Positions 1 through 9,437 of a stretch of DNA of 51,425 bases are shown here, in pieces (positions within the stretch are counted from its first letter, which is position 1; every line of letters begins with the position of its first letter). The position numbers were made by a program, and so were the translations under genes. This DNA is from an uncultured Fretibacterium sp. (GTDB lineage Bacteria > Synergistota > Synergistia > Synergistales > Aminobacteriaceae), in NCBI GenBank assembly GCA_937900285.1, contig CALCEM010000016.1, forward strand, positions 1 through 51,425, read 5' to 3'. The notes under the pieces are model-generated. The model was not told where the DNA came from. It searched no databases and saw only the letters and a list, made by a program, of their open reading frames with translations.

Positions 1-402
1 GGCTCTCGCACATCCGTCGGAGGTTACACCGAAAAAATTAGACCGCACGACACAGAACAATTTGACGTTTCAGATCAAAGAACTCTCGATGAGGTCGTGA
101 AATGGCTCATGCAAAACGGTCATATACCTTCATTTTGTACGGCGTGTTATAGAGCTGGAAGGACTGGCGACCGCTTTATGAGTTTATGCAAGTCCGGGCA
201 AATTTTAAATTGCTGTCACCCTAATGCGCTCATGACTTTAACGGAATATTTAGAGGATTATGCTTCGGACGAAACCAAAAAATTAGGTTATGAAATGATC
301 GCTGAAGAACTCGAAAAAATTCCAAACGAAAAAGTTAAAGCGATTGCCAAAGAAAATATTAACGCAATGAAAAATAATAATAAACGCGATTTCAGATTTT
401 AA
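1..402 (+). CDS. hydG: HydG C-terminal part (5' truncated by window edge)
   Basis: Radical-SAM tyrosine lyase that makes CO and cyanide ligands for the H-cluster of [FeFe]-hydrogenase. Only the last 133 residues are in the window; the frame is open from base 1. The piece carries the auxiliary [4Fe-4S] cluster motif CTAC, then 22 residues, then Cys (CX2CX22C), preceded by the conserved GGYTEKIRPHD stretch of the C-terminal domain. The N-terminal TIM barrel with the SAM-binding CX3CX2C lies outside. The stop codon is 11 bases before hydF, so the two maturase genes are probably cotranscribed. The GTG at 97 is an internal codon, not a start. Confidence 0.93.
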   Translation, partial: GSRTSVGGYTEKIRPHDTEQFDVSDQRTLDEVVKWLMQNGHIPSFCTACYRAGRTGDRFMSLCKSGQILNCCHPNALMTLTEYLEDYASDETKKLGYEMIAEELEKIPNEKVKAIAKENINAMKNNNKRDFRF

Positions 403-413
403 AATTTTAAATC

Positions 414-1592
414 ATGTCTCTAAATCAAACACCTTCAGGCGAGAGGATTCAAATAGCTTTTTTTGGAGTTCGGAACGCTGGCAAATCAAGTCTGGTAAAC
501 GCCGTAACAGGACAAAATTTATCAGTCGTTTCAGAATTTAAAGGAACTACAACAGATCCCGTAAAAAAATCTATGGAGCTGTTACCTCTCGGACCTGTCT
601 TAATAATTGATACGCCAGGATTTGATGACGTTGGAATTTTGGGAGAATTACGAATTAAAAAGACTCGCGAAATTTTAAATAAATGCGATGTTGCTATACT
701 CGTTAAGACTGCCGGCGAAATTTTAAATAACACTGAACGCGAAATTATAAAATTATTTGGAGATCGTCCGTACATAATCGCAAATAATAAAGCTGATTTA
801 TTACAAAATATTCCAGAACCAAATAATTCAAATGAAATTTATGTCAGCGCGTTAACCGGGTTTAATATTGAAGCTCTTAAAAATAAAATTGCTTCGCTCG
901 TGAAAAATTTTGAGCAGGACAATAAAAAATTAATTTCTGATTTATTAACGCCCGGAGATTTTGTAATTTTAGTTGTTCCGATCGATAAAGCAGCACCGAA
1001 AGGCAGATTAATTTTACCGCAACAGCAAACTATACGGGACATTTTAGACTCTCATAACGCCTGCGCAATTTGTCAGGAAAATGAATTAAAAAATATTTTG
1101 AGCAGGTTCACGCCGAAAGTTGTTATAACTGATTCGCAAATATTTAAAACTGTTTCGGAAATTGTCCCGAAAAATATTTATTTAACGTCGTTCTCGATTT
1201 TATTTGCGAGATATAAGGGCGATTTAAAAATTTTGGTTGACGGTGCGGAAAAGTTATCACGCTTAAAAGATTCCGACCGCGTTTTAATTTCTGAGGGCTG
1301 TACACATCACAGACAATGCGGAGATATTGGAACGGAAAAAATTCCGAACTGGATTAAAAAATTTACCGGCTCAAATCCTGAATTTAATTTTACGTCCGGC
1401 GGAGATTTTCCTGAAGATCTATCAGAATATAATTTAATTATTCATTGCGGCGGGTGCATGTTGAACGCTCAAGAAATGAAATCCAGATTATTGCGCGCTA
1501 AAAATTCCTGCGTTCCAATCGTAAATTATGGTGTAGCAATTGCAAAAATGAACGGTATTTTAAATAGGAGTTTAGAAATATTTAATATTTAA
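414..1592 (+). CDS. hydF: [FeFe]-hydrogenase maturation GTPase HydF
   Basis: Scaffold GTPase on which the 2Fe subcluster of [FeFe]-hydrogenase is assembled from HydE and HydG products. The N-terminal Ras-like domain has a P-loop GVRNAGKS (residues 18-25), G3 DTPG (66-69) and G4 NKAD (125-128). The C-terminal cluster-binding motif is intact: C296-x-H298, 45 residues, then H344-C345-x-x-C348, matching the HydF pattern CxHx(44-53)HCxxC. Length 392 aa is normal for the family. It directly follows hydG, which supports a working hydrogenase maturation operon; the hydrogenase itself is not in the window. Confidence 0.96.
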   Translation: MSLNQTPSGERIQIAFFGVRNAGKSSLVNAVTGQNLSVVSEFKGTTTDPVKKSMELLPLGPVLIIDTPGFDDVGILGELRIKKTREILNKCDVAILVKTAGEILNNTEREIIKLFGDRPYIIANNKADLLQNIPEPNNSNEIYVSALTGFNIEALKNKIASLVKNFEQDNKKLISDLLTPGDFVILVVPIDKAAPKGRLILPQQQTIRDILDSHNACAICQENELKNILSRFTPKVVITDSQIFKTVSEIVPKNIYLTSFSILFARYKGDLKILVDGAEKLSRLKDSDRVLISEGCTHHRQCGDIGTEKIPNWIKKFTGSNPEFNFTSGGDFPEDLSEYNLIIHCGGCMLNAQEMKSRLLRAKNSCVPIVNYGVAIAKMNGILNRSLEIFNI

Positions 1593-1604
1593 TATAATTT
1601 AAGC

Positions 1605-3371
1605 ATGAAAAATTTTGCGAGAATAATAAAAGATATTTTTAAATTTTATCCTGTTAAATTGCCGTTCGTAATATTCTTAATAATTTTTTGTGCCGGCGTT
1701 AATACGATGCCTTCAGTTTTTATTCAGAAAATAATATTTTTGATCGAGAATTTAAATATAAATACTTCATGGCCGGTTTTTAGAATTGAGATTATAAAAA
1801 TTTTGAGCGTGCTTTTAATATTTTACGTTCTTTCACTTTTGGGAGCGTATTTAAACGGGCAGATCGGAGCGGAAATAACTCAGGGGATTTTAATGCAGTT
1901 TAGACAAAAAATGTTTAACTCAATGGAAAATTTGCCGGTCAAATATTTTGATACAAATCCGCACGGAGATATTATGAGCCGTTACACAAATGATGTTGAT
2001 TCAATGCGTCAGATGATTTCTCAGGCTCTCCCGCAATTATTGACCTCAATTATAACAATGATAACAATTTTAAGCATAATGATTTATTTTTGTGTATGGT
2101 TGACGCTTGTTACTTTAATTGGAATTTTTATAATGTACAAAATAACGCGGAGGATCGGCGGAAAATCTTCAAGACATTTTAAACGCCAGCAAAAAAATAC
2201 GGGAGCGCTTGAGGGTTTTGCAGAAGAAATTATGAACGGTCAGAAGGTCGTAAAAGTATTTTGCCATGAAGATGAAAGCATAAAACAATTTGAGAAGCTC
2301 AACGAAGAATTATTTATAAATTCTGAAAAGGGAAATAAGCGCGCTAACACTTTAGGCCCGATTTTAAATAATGTCGGAAATATTTTATATGTAATAATGG
2401 CGTTATCGGGAGGAATTTTAATTTTATCCGGCGTTAAAAATTTGAGTTTATCGGGCTTGCCGATTTCGATAAGCGTAGTAATTCCATTTTTGAACATGAC
2501 AAAACAATTTGCAATGAATATAAATCATTTATCGATGCATTTAAACGCAATAATTTCCGGTTTAGCTGGAACCGGGAGAATTTATGATTTAATTGACAGT
2601 GCTCCAGAGAGTGATGAGGGCGAAAATAATTTGAAAAATATCACCGGCAAAATAAAATTTGAAAATGTAAATTTTGGATATGGCTCAAAAAAAGTTTTAC
2701 ACGACATAAATTTAACAGCAGAACCCGGCAAAAAAATCGCAATAGTTGGGTCGACTGGAGCGGGAAAAACTACGATCGCGAATTTAATAACGAGATTTTA
2801 CGATGTAGATGACGGAAAAATTTTAATTGATGATGCCGAAATAAATAATATTAAAAAATCCGAACTGCGCAAAAATATCGGAATAGTTTTACAGGATACA
2901 AATTTATTTACAGGCAGTGTCATGGAAAATATTAAATATGGAAATTTGAACGCAACTGATGAAGATTGCATAAACGCCGCGAAATTAACGAACGCTCATA
3001 AATTTATAATACAACTTCCAGCCGGGTATAAAACTTTATTACAGGGCAACGGATCGAATTTAAGTCAAGGTCAGCGGCAATTAATAACGATAGCGCGTGC
3101 GGCTGTAGCAAATCCTGCAATAATGGTTTTAGATGAAGCCACCTCATCAATTGATACGCGTACCGAAGCATTTGTACAAAAAGGAATGGATGCATTAATG
3201 AGGGGGCGGACAGTTTTCGTAATAGCTCACAGGTTATCGACCGTAAAAAATTCTGATTTAATTCTCGTTATGGAGCATGGGGAAATTATTGAGCGTGGCA
3301 CGCATGAAGAATTAATGAAATTGAACGGAAGATATTTTAAATTATATACGGGAGCTTTTGAGTTGCAGTAA
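1605..3371 (+). CDS. ABC exporter half-transporter, MsbA/LmrA type
   Basis: Fused membrane plus ATPase exporter of 588 aa. Residues about 15-310 form six membrane spans (type I exporter fold). The ATPase follows with Walker A GSTGAGKTT near 382, signature LSQGQ near 486, and Walker B IMVLDEA near 506 with the catalytic Glu present, so this half is ATP-competent and could work as a homodimer. Many relatives are encoded as pairs, but no partner gene is adjacent here. Starts 12 bases after hydF and converges on a MATE pump gene. The substrate (lipid or drug) cannot be told from sequence. Confidence 0.9.
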   Translation: MKNFARIIKDIFKFYPVKLPFVIFLIIFCAGVNTMPSVFIQKIIFLIENLNINTSWPVFRIEIIKILSVLLIFYVLSLLGAYLNGQIGAEITQGILMQFRQKMFNSMENLPVKYFDTNPHGDIMSRYTNDVDSMRQMISQALPQLLTSIITMITILSIMIYFCVWLTLVTLIGIFIMYKITRRIGGKSSRHFKRQQKNTGALEGFAEEIMNGQKVVKVFCHEDESIKQFEKLNEELFINSEKGNKRANTLGPILNNVGNILYVIMALSGGILILSGVKNLSLSGLPISISVVIPFLNMTKQFAMNINHLSMHLNAIISGLAGTGRIYDLIDSAPESDEGENNLKNITGKIKFENVNFGYGSKKVLHDINLTAEPGKKIAIVGSTGAGKTTIANLITRFYDVDDGKILIDDAEINNIKKSELRKNIGIVLQDTNLFTGSVMENIKYGNLNATDEDCINAAKLTNAHKFIIQLPAGYKTLLQGNGSNLSQGQRQLITIARAAVANPAIMVLDEATSSIDTRTEAFVQKGMDALMRGRTVFVIAHRLSTVKNSDLILVMEHGEIIERGTHEELMKLNGRYFKLYTGAFELQ

Positions 3372-3382
3372 TATTTTATTTT

Positions 3383-4735
3383 TTAGCTCATATGCTTTAC
3401 AAAATTTCTGTAATGAATATACGAAATTAACGCCACTAAAATATCCGCAGTCGCTTGCGTCCAAACAATTCCGTACATTCCGAAAAAATAATTTAAAATA
3501 TACAACATCGGAATATTAAAAACTGCCCAGCGCATCACAGCTAAATATAACGCCATGTAACCTTTACCGACCGCCTGAAAAAAATTCAACGGGTGAAAAC
3601 ATAAAAACATGAACGGCGTTGCGATACATCTGGCGCGTAAAAAATTCGTTCCGATTCTCACGGTTTCAGAATCAGAAATAAAAAATTTCATGATGTAATA
3701 CGCAAATATTTCATATAAAATTACTGCTATAAATCCCGTTAAAATTCCTACGTTTCTGGAAAATTTTACAGTTTCTTTCATTCGTTTAAAATTTTTCGCT
3801 GCGTAATTATAAGCTGCAAGGGGCATCATTCCCATACATATACCAATCCCGATATTTAAGGGGAGTCGCTCGGCTTTTAAAACTATTCCGATGGCTGCGA
3901 GAGCTGTATCACCGTAAGAGGCTGCTAACTTGTCAATTATTATATAAGCGAGATCAAATAAGAAAGTTGCTAACGCTGAAGGGATTCCGACGAAGAAAAC
4001 AGATTTAATATTTTTACTTGACGGCAGACCCTTAAACGGTGATAAAGATAACGAACTCTTTACGCCCAATTTATGAAGCACGATTAAAAAATATATGCAC
4101 GAAACAAAATTTGAAAGCATTGTAGCAATTCCTGCGCCTAAAGCTTCAGAACCTTGAGGCAGAATTACAAACATAAATATAGGATCGAGAATAATATTTA
4201 AAATTCCTCCCATTGCCATCCCGAAGCCTGCATATTTTGAAAATCCTGTGCTGCGTAATAAATTCGATAGAGTCATCGTTAAAATTGTTGGGACTGCTCC
4301 GATAACTATAACGCAGAATGTATATTCACTAGCAAATTTTAAAGTCCCGGAACTCGCGCCAAGTAAATTTAAAATTGGATTCATAAATAAATACGTGAAC
4401 AGTGAAAATAATCCCGCGATTATAATTGACATGTAAAAACAAAATGCGCTGACTTTTTCTGCATCTTCTAATTTGTTTACGCCGAGCAGTCTTGAAATTA
4501 AAGTTCCTCCGCCCAAGCCGAATAATCCAGCGAAAGAAATCGTAATATTGAACACCGGCAGAATTAACGAAACTCCGGCGACCATTAAGGGATTATTAGT
4601 CCTGCCAATAAAAAAAGTGTCGGCCATGTTGTAAATTAAAATAATTAATTGTCCTATTATCATCGGTAGAGCGAGGGTGAATAATGCTTTTGGAACTGGA
4701 TAATTTTCAAAAATTTCAGAATTAGCTGCTTTCAA
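3383..4735 (-). CDS. MATE family efflux transporter
   Basis: Cation-coupled multidrug/toxin antiporter of the MATE fold, 450 aa with about 12 predicted membrane spans in two similar halves (residues about 10-225 and 240-445). The opening PKALFTLALPMIIGQLI and the GGIL/ILDPIFMF stretch are typical of the family. The start is a TTG at 4735, with GGGAAG about ten bases upstream. It is convergent with the ABC exporter (11 bases between stop codons), so two efflux systems sit tail to tail. Substrate unknown. Confidence 0.92.
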   Translation of the reverse strand: MKAANSEIFENYPVPKALFTLALPMIIGQLIILIYNMADTFFIGRTNNPLMVAGVSLILPVFNITISFAGLFGLGGGTLISRLLGVNKLEDAEKVSAFCFYMSIIIAGLFSLFTYLFMNPILNLLGASSGTLKFASEYTFCVIVIGAVPTILTMTLSNLLRSTGFSKYAGFGMAMGGILNIILDPIFMFVILPQGSEALGAGIATMLSNFVSCIYFLIVLHKLGVKSSLSLSPFKGLPSSKNIKSVFFVGIPSALATFLFDLAYIIIDKLAASYGDTALAAIGIVLKAERLPLNIGIGICMGMMPLAAYNYAAKNFKRMKETVKFSRNVGILTGFIAVILYEIFAYYIMKFFISDSETVRIGTNFLRARCIATPFMFLCFHPLNFFQAVGKGYMALYLAVMRWAVFNIPMLYILNYFFGMYGIVWTQATADILVALISYIHYRNFVKHMS

Positions 4736-4823
4736 ATTTTTTCACACTTCCCAAATAAATTTATTGTTTTAAATATAATCCGAAATATTATAATGAAAAA
4801 AAATTTAGGCGGGGTGATTTCAA

Positions 4824-5633
4824 ATGACAGAATCCGGAAATATTACGCGTAATGATTATGTTGTAAAAGAAGTTTTTGATGCGCGCATGGATAGAATGGA
4901 AATGCTACTTGAAAAAACTGTAATGGAAATAAAATCCGAATTTAAAGAGTTTAGGTCTGAAATTAAAAATGAAATTACAGGAGTCAGATCGGAAGTTAAT
5001 GAATTTAGATCAGAATTAAAAAGTGAAATGGCCGGGGTTAAATCGGAATTAAAAGATGAAATCGCCGGGGTTAAATCCGAATTAAAAGATGAAATAGCCG
5101 GGGTTAAATCGGAATTAAAAAACGAAATCGCCGGGGTTGAGTCGGAAGTTACAGAACTTAGATCAGAAGTAAAAAACGAAATAGCTGGGGTCAAATCAGA
5201 ATTAAAAGATGAAATAGCCGGGGTTAAATCGGAATTAAAAAGTGAAATCGCCGGGGTTAAGTCGGAATTAAAAGATGAAATAGCCGGGGTTGAATCGAAA
5301 TTAAAAGATGAAATAACCGGGGTTAAATCGGAAGTTACGGAACTTAGATCAGAAGTAAAAAACGAAATTACCGGAGTCAAATCAGAAGTAAAAGTACTTG
5401 AAACGCGCGTGACCTCCGTTGAAAAACAGCTTGATATGATGAATAATCGTATATCTGATCTTCAAACCGTAGTTTATTGGGGTTTTGCTATTATTACCCT
5501 TGTTATTGCATTCGCTACACTTTTTACGCCGATAACAGAATTTTTTAAAAATCTTCGCAAACCTTCGTTAACAATTGAGGAAGTAGAGCAACTAATTAAT
5601 AGAAAGCTCGAAAATATAAATTTAGGGAGGTAA
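4824..5633 (+). CDS. Hendecad-repeat coiled-coil protein with C-terminal membrane span
   Basis: Not a protein I can name. Of its 269 residues, about 35-195 form one highly charged helix built from an 11-residue unit AGVKSELKDEI, interrupted twice by an 18-residue unit (AGVESEVTELR plus SEVKNEI). Both lengths keep a near-straight or slightly right-handed coiled coil. A short heptad stretch (residues about 195-215) leads to a single membrane span, about 217-237 (WGFAIITLVIAFATLF), and a 30-residue charged tail. The overall plan resembles Bdr-type or DUF1640-like membrane-tethered coiled coils, but this is only architectural likeness. ATG start with GGGGTG upstream. It is followed by uxaA 9 bases on, whose ribosome site lies at the end of this gene. 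Confidence 0.8.
   Translation: MTESGNITRNDYVVKEVFDARMDRMEMLLEKTVMEIKSEFKEFRSEIKNEITGVRSEVNEFRSELKSEMAGVKSELKDEIAGVKSELKDEIAGVKSELKNEIAGVESEVTELRSEVKNEIAGVKSELKDEIAGVKSELKSEIAGVKSELKDEIAGVESKLKDEITGVKSEVTELRSEVKNEITGVKSEVKVLETRVTSVEKQLDMMNNRISDLQTVVYWGFAIITLVIAFATLFTPITEFFKNLRKPSLTIEEVEQLINRKLENINLGR
5031..5402 (+). repeat. In-frame 33-bp / 54-bp tandem repeat tract
   Basis: Units beginning GCCGGGGTT (or a close variant) start at 5031, 5064, 5097, 5130, 5184, 5217, 5250, 5283, 5316 and 5370. The spacing is 33,33,33,54,33,33,33,33,54,33. All are multiples of 3, so copy-number change would alter coil length without a frameshift. The order (33)n-54 occurs twice, showing a higher-order duplication. 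Confidence 0.93.
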
Positions 5634-5642
5634 AATTTTTTC

Positions 5643-7124
5643 ATGAACGAGTTAATACGCATTAATAAAAATGATGTCGTAGCAGTAGCGTTAAGGCCAT
5701 TGAGCGCAAATTCTGAAATATCTGTGAGCGGAGCAGATTTTAAAATTAAACTCAATGAAGATATTCCAATGGGGCATAAAGTTGCCTTAAAAGATATTAA
5801 CGCCGGCGATCAAATTATTAAATACGGCTTTCCAATCGGTGAAGCTACGGAAAATATTTCAAAGGGCGGCCACGTTCACACAAATAATATGCATACGTTG
5901 TTGAGCGGTGCGCATGAATATAATTATATTCCGACAAATCCCGTCGTAAATTTCAAGGAGCCTGTTAAATTTATGGGTTACCGTCGCAAAAATAAAACTG
6001 TTGGGATTCGTAATGAACTTTGGATAATTCCGACGGTCGGATGCGTTAACGACATCGCTTTAAATCTCGAATTAATGGTGCGCGAAAAATTAAATTTTGA
6101 AGATGTCAAGGCGTTTACTCATCCTTATGGCTGTTCCCAAATGGCTGACGATCAGGAACATACTCGCCAGATGTTGGCAAATTTAGTTACGCATCCAAAT
6201 GCGGGCGGAGTTTTATTGTTAGGTTTGGGCTGTGAAAATTCCGGCATCGATGAAATAAAAAAACGCATGAAAGAATATGATCAGGATCGCGTAAAATTTT
6301 TAATTTCTCAAGATCATGAAGATGAAATTTCTGATTCATTCGAAATATTAAAAGAGCTTGTCGAAAAAATTAAAAAAGATGTCCGCGAAGAATGCGACAC
6401 TTCGGATTTAATTGTCGGCTTGAAATGCGGCGGAAGTGATGGGCTTTCAGGAATTACGGCGAACCCAACGATCGGAGCATTTTCAGATTTATTAATTTCT
6501 CACGGAGGCGCAACTATTTTAACGGAAGTCCCGGAAATGTTCGGAGCTGAAACAATTTTAATGTCACGCTGCAAAGACGAAGAAACATATAATAAAACTG
6601 TTCACCTGATAAACGATTTTAAAGATTATTATGCTTCATGCGGTCAACCTGTTTACGAAAATCCATCGCCCGGCAACAAAAAAGGCGGAATAACTACGCT
6701 TGAAGATAAGGCGCTCGGCTGCACACAAAAAAGCGGTTCAGCTCCAGTAATGGACGTTTTGAAATATTCTGAGCAGGTTAAATCGCACGGATTAAATTTA
6801 TTATCTGCGCCGGGAAATGATTTAGTTGCTTCGACTGCTTTAGCTGCTGCTGGTGCTCAAATAGTATTATTTTCGACTGGGAGGGGCACACCTTTTGGCT
6901 GTCCAGTTCCGACGGTGAAGATTTCGAGCAATTCCGATTTATATTCGCGTAAAGGTAAATGGATCGATTTCAACGCCGGGACATTAGTCGAGGGTGGAAC
7001 GATTGCGGAAAAAGGTGAAGAATTATTTAAATTTGTCCTCGAAATAGCAAACGGAAAAGAAACCCGCAACGAAATAAATAATTTTCAGGGAATGGCAATT
7101 TTTAAGACTGGTGCAACGTTGTAA
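5643..7124 (+). CDS. uxaA: Altronate dehydratase family protein (UxaA, full length)
   Basis: Iron-dependent dehydratase family that converts D-altronate to 2-keto-3-deoxygluconate in galacturonate breakdown. The 493 residues contain an N-terminal SAF-like domain (about 1-100, with the GGHVHTNNM segment) and the main catalytic domain from about 110, with conserved HPYGCSQ, GLGCEN, GLKCGGSDG and GRGTPFGCPVPTVK segments. Family members of this fused form also act on galactarate or mannonate-like acids, so the exact substrate is uncertain. GGGAGG lies upstream of the ATG. A strong hairpin follows the gene. A mannitol-dehydrogenase-type reductase and YhcH elsewhere in the window fit hexuronate use. 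Confidence 0.88.
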   Translation: MNELIRINKNDVVAVALRPLSANSEISVSGADFKIKLNEDIPMGHKVALKDINAGDQIIKYGFPIGEATENISKGGHVHTNNMHTLLSGAHEYNYIPTNPVVNFKEPVKFMGYRRKNKTVGIRNELWIIPTVGCVNDIALNLELMVREKLNFEDVKAFTHPYGCSQMADDQEHTRQMLANLVTHPNAGGVLLLGLGCENSGIDEIKKRMKEYDQDRVKFLISQDHEDEISDSFEILKELVEKIKKDVREECDTSDLIVGLKCGGSDGLSGITANPTIGAFSDLLISHGGATILTEVPEMFGAETILMSRCKDEETYNKTVHLINDFKDYYASCGQPVYENPSPGNKKGGITTLEDKALGCTQKSGSAPVMDVLKYSEQVKSHGLNLLSAPGNDLVASTALAAAGAQIVLFSTGRGTPFGCPVPTVKISSNSDLYSRKGKWIDFNAGTLVEGGTIAEKGEELFKFVLEIANGKETRNEINNFQGMAIFKTGATL

Positions 7125-7141
7125 ATTAAAATTAACAGCAT

Positions 7142-7197
7142 AAAAAAATAATTTTCAGGGTGTCGTGTTAAATTGCGGTACTCTGAATTATTTTTGT
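7142..7197 (+). terminator. Terminator after uxaA
   Basis: An inverted repeat with arms AAAAATAATT..CAGGGT (7143-7161) and ACTCTGAATTATTTTT (7180-7195) encloses an 18-base loop. The descending arm ends in a T-rich run (TTTTTGTTTT). It is located 17 bases after the uxaA stop. Confidence 0.75.
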
Positions 7198-7257
7198 TTT
7201 ATAATAGGCTCAAGGAAAAAATTTTTTCAGGAAGAATTGAAATAAAATAAAATAATC

Positions 7258-8391
7258 ATGTTTGAATTTAAAATTATCGCCGAATGTCAAATTACTGGAG
7301 CAAGAGCCGGAGAATTTGTTACACCTCACGGAATTATAAAAACTCCCGTATTTATGCCCGTCGGAACTTTAGCCACTGTTAAAGCAATGTCGCCCGATGA
7401 ATTAAGAGAGATTAACTCTCAAATTATTTTGGGCAATACTTACCATTTATATTTACGTCCAGGCATGGAAGTTATAAAAAAAGCTGAGGGCTTACATAAT
7501 TTTATGAACTGGAAACGGCCAATTTTAACGGACAGCGGAGGATTTCAAGTTTTTTCACTCGCTAAATTACAAAAGATAACCGATGAAAAAGTTATTTGCA
7601 GATCTCATAAAGACGGCTCATTGTTAGAAATGTCTCCAGAATGGTCAATACAAACGCAAAAAATTTTAGGCAGCGACATAATGATGTGTTTTGATCAGTG
7701 CTGCGAATTTCCTGCTGATCATGATAAAGCACAAGAAGCTAAAAACAGAACAACTCTCTGGGCCGAACGTTCATTAAAATATTTTAAAGATCACTGCGAC
7801 GAAAATTTACAAGCTCTTTTTGGAATCGTTCAGGGTTCAATTTACGAAGATTTGAGAATCAAAAGCGCGGAAGAAATTATTAATTTAAATTTTCCAGGTT
7901 ATGCGGTCGGAGGGCTTTCGGTCGGTGAACCTCATCAGGACATGTATAAAATTTTGGATCTGCTTAAAAATATTTTGCCCCACGATAAACCGCGCTATTT
8001 AATGGGAGTCGGATATCCACCTAATATTATCGAAGGAATTGCGCGAGGTGTTGATATGTTCGACTGCGTTTTACCAACTAGAAACGGACGAAACGGAACA
8101 TTATTCACATCTGAAGGCAGAATAAATATCAGATCAAAAATTTATGAGCAGGATTTCTCACCAGTTGATCCGGAATGCGACTGCTATTTATGTAAAAATT
8201 TTACTAGAGCTTATTTGCGTCATTTATGCCATTGCGGTGAAATTTTATCGGCTCGTTTATGTTCTTGGCACAATTTGAGGTTTAGTATTAGACTGGCTGA
8301 ACAAGCACGCGAAAATATTATTAATGGAACTTATCCCGAATTTATAAAAAATTTTTATGCAAAATTCCATGACTCAAAAATTAATAATTAA
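7258..8391 (+). CDS. tgt: Queuine/preQ1 tRNA-guanine transglycosylase
   Basis: Exchanges G34 for preQ1 in tRNAs for Asp, Asn, His and Tyr, the key step of queuosine formation. The catalytic segments are DSGGFQVFS (near residue 92) and the nucleophile in FDCVLPTRNGRNG (near 268). Zinc ligands are C307, C309, C312 and H338. Length 377 aa is normal. A TATAAT at 7200-7205 may be its -10 element, but no good -35 is visible. The 3' end overlaps the next gene by 35 bases if that gene starts at 8357. Confidence 0.97.
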   Translation: MFEFKIIAECQITGARAGEFVTPHGIIKTPVFMPVGTLATVKAMSPDELREINSQIILGNTYHLYLRPGMEVIKKAEGLHNFMNWKRPILTDSGGFQVFSLAKLQKITDEKVICRSHKDGSLLEMSPEWSIQTQKILGSDIMMCFDQCCEFPADHDKAQEAKNRTTLWAERSLKYFKDHCDENLQALFGIVQGSIYEDLRIKSAEEIINLNFPGYAVGGLSVGEPHQDMYKILDLLKNILPHDKPRYLMGVGYPPNIIEGIARGVDMFDCVLPTRNGRNGTLFTSEGRINIRSKIYEQDFSPVDPECDCYLCKNFTRAYLRHLCHCGEILSARLCSWHNLRFSIRLAEQARENIINGTYPEFIKNFYAKFHDSKINN

Positions 8392-9352
8392 TAAATTTAA
8401 TCCTGAACCTGAAATTATTTCACAGGCCGCAAATATTATTAACTCCGGTGGTCTCGTTGCTTTTCCAACTGAAACAGTTTACGGACTCGGCGCAAATGCT
8501 TTAAACCCGGAAGCCGTCAAAAAAATTTTTATTGCTAAAGGCAGGCCCCAAGATAATCCGTTAATTTTGCACGTTAGCAATTTTGATCAGGTTAATAAGC
8601 TCGTGTATTTAAACGATACAGCAAAAATTTTAATGCGCGAATTTTGGCCGGGACCTTTAACGCTCGTTCTAAACGCAAAAAATATTATTCCTCTTGAAAC
8701 TCGCGGAGGCTTAAACACTGTAGCCATAAGAATGCCCGATAATCCTACCGCACTCGCTTTAATTTCAAAATCAAATACTCCGATCGCCGCTCCAAGTGCT
8801 AATTTAAGCGGGAAACCCAGCCCAACAGATGCTAATACAGTTTATAACGACATGGCCGGGAAAATAGATTTAATTCTCGATTCCGGAAGCGTAAAAATTG
8901 GAATTGAATCAACAGTGATTGATGTCAGCGACCCAAATAAAATTTTATTGTTGCGTCCTGGAGGTTTGGGAATTGAATTAATTGAGGATTTTTTACACGT
9001 TAAAATAATTTCTCCCGATTCAGATAATTTAAAATTAAAACGATCGCCGGGAACTCGTTACAGACATTACGCGCCAAATATTCCGGTTATAATTTACGGC
9101 TCGAAAATCCCGGATGAAAAATATAAAAATTATATTAATGAGTCCGCTTATATCGGTTTAGAAATGCCGAACGAAAATTTTAAGGAGATATTAATTTTTG
9201 ATTCAGTCGAGAATTATGCGCACGGATTATTTTCAGCGTTCAGGAAATTTGAAGATCAGCATTTAATAAAATATATTTTTGCGCAATGGCCTCCAGGTAA
9301 TGGGATCGGTTTAGGTCTGCAAGATAGAATTAAACGCGCGGCACAGGGTTAA
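8357..9352 (+). CDS. L-threonylcarbamoyladenylate synthase (Sua5/YwlC type)
   Basis: Makes threonylcarbamoyl-AMP from threonine, bicarbonate and ATP for the t6A37 modification of ANN-decoding tRNAs. The YrdC-like domain covers about residues 15-205 (GGLVAFPTETVYGLGANA, PSANLSGKPSPTD, KIGIESTVIDVS). The linker SPGTRYRHYAP (about 230) and the C-terminal Sua5 domain follow, so this is the long Sua5/YwlC form (331 aa) rather than the short TsaC. Start at 8357 or the ATG at 8369; neither has a clear ribosome site, and both lie inside the end of tgt, suggesting translational coupling. Confidence 0.94.
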   Translation: MQNSMTQKLIINKFNPEPEIISQAANIINSGGLVAFPTETVYGLGANALNPEAVKKIFIAKGRPQDNPLILHVSNFDQVNKLVYLNDTAKILMREFWPGPLTLVLNAKNIIPLETRGGLNTVAIRMPDNPTALALISKSNTPIAAPSANLSGKPSPTDANTVYNDMAGKIDLILDSGSVKIGIESTVIDVSDPNKILLLRPGGLGIELIEDFLHVKIISPDSDNLKLKRSPGTRYRHYAPNIPVIIYGSKIPDEKYKNYINESAYIGLEMPNENFKEILIFDSVENYAHGLFSAFRKFEDQHLIKYIFAQWPPGNGIGLGLQDRIKRAAQG

Positions 9353-9437
9353 AAATTTTAAAGCCCACGCCGTTTTTTTTAAGCAATTTAGATATAATAA
9401 TCAAATAAAAATTTTACGGAGGAGTATATAAATAAAA

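Noticed and set aside
4856..5380. Open 174-residue frame on the minus strand across the coiled-coil gene
   Set aside because: It exists only because the 33-bp and 54-bp repeats keep all frames periodic; the plus-strand gene has a ribosome site, a membrane span and sensible codons.
5031..5402. Regular repeats considered as a CRISPR array
   Set aside because: The units are contiguous, have no unique spacers and are translated as a coiled coil.
7200..7205. TATAAT before tgt as a full promoter
   Set aside because: No acceptable -35 at 16-18 bases; it overlaps the T-rich end of the uxaA terminator.
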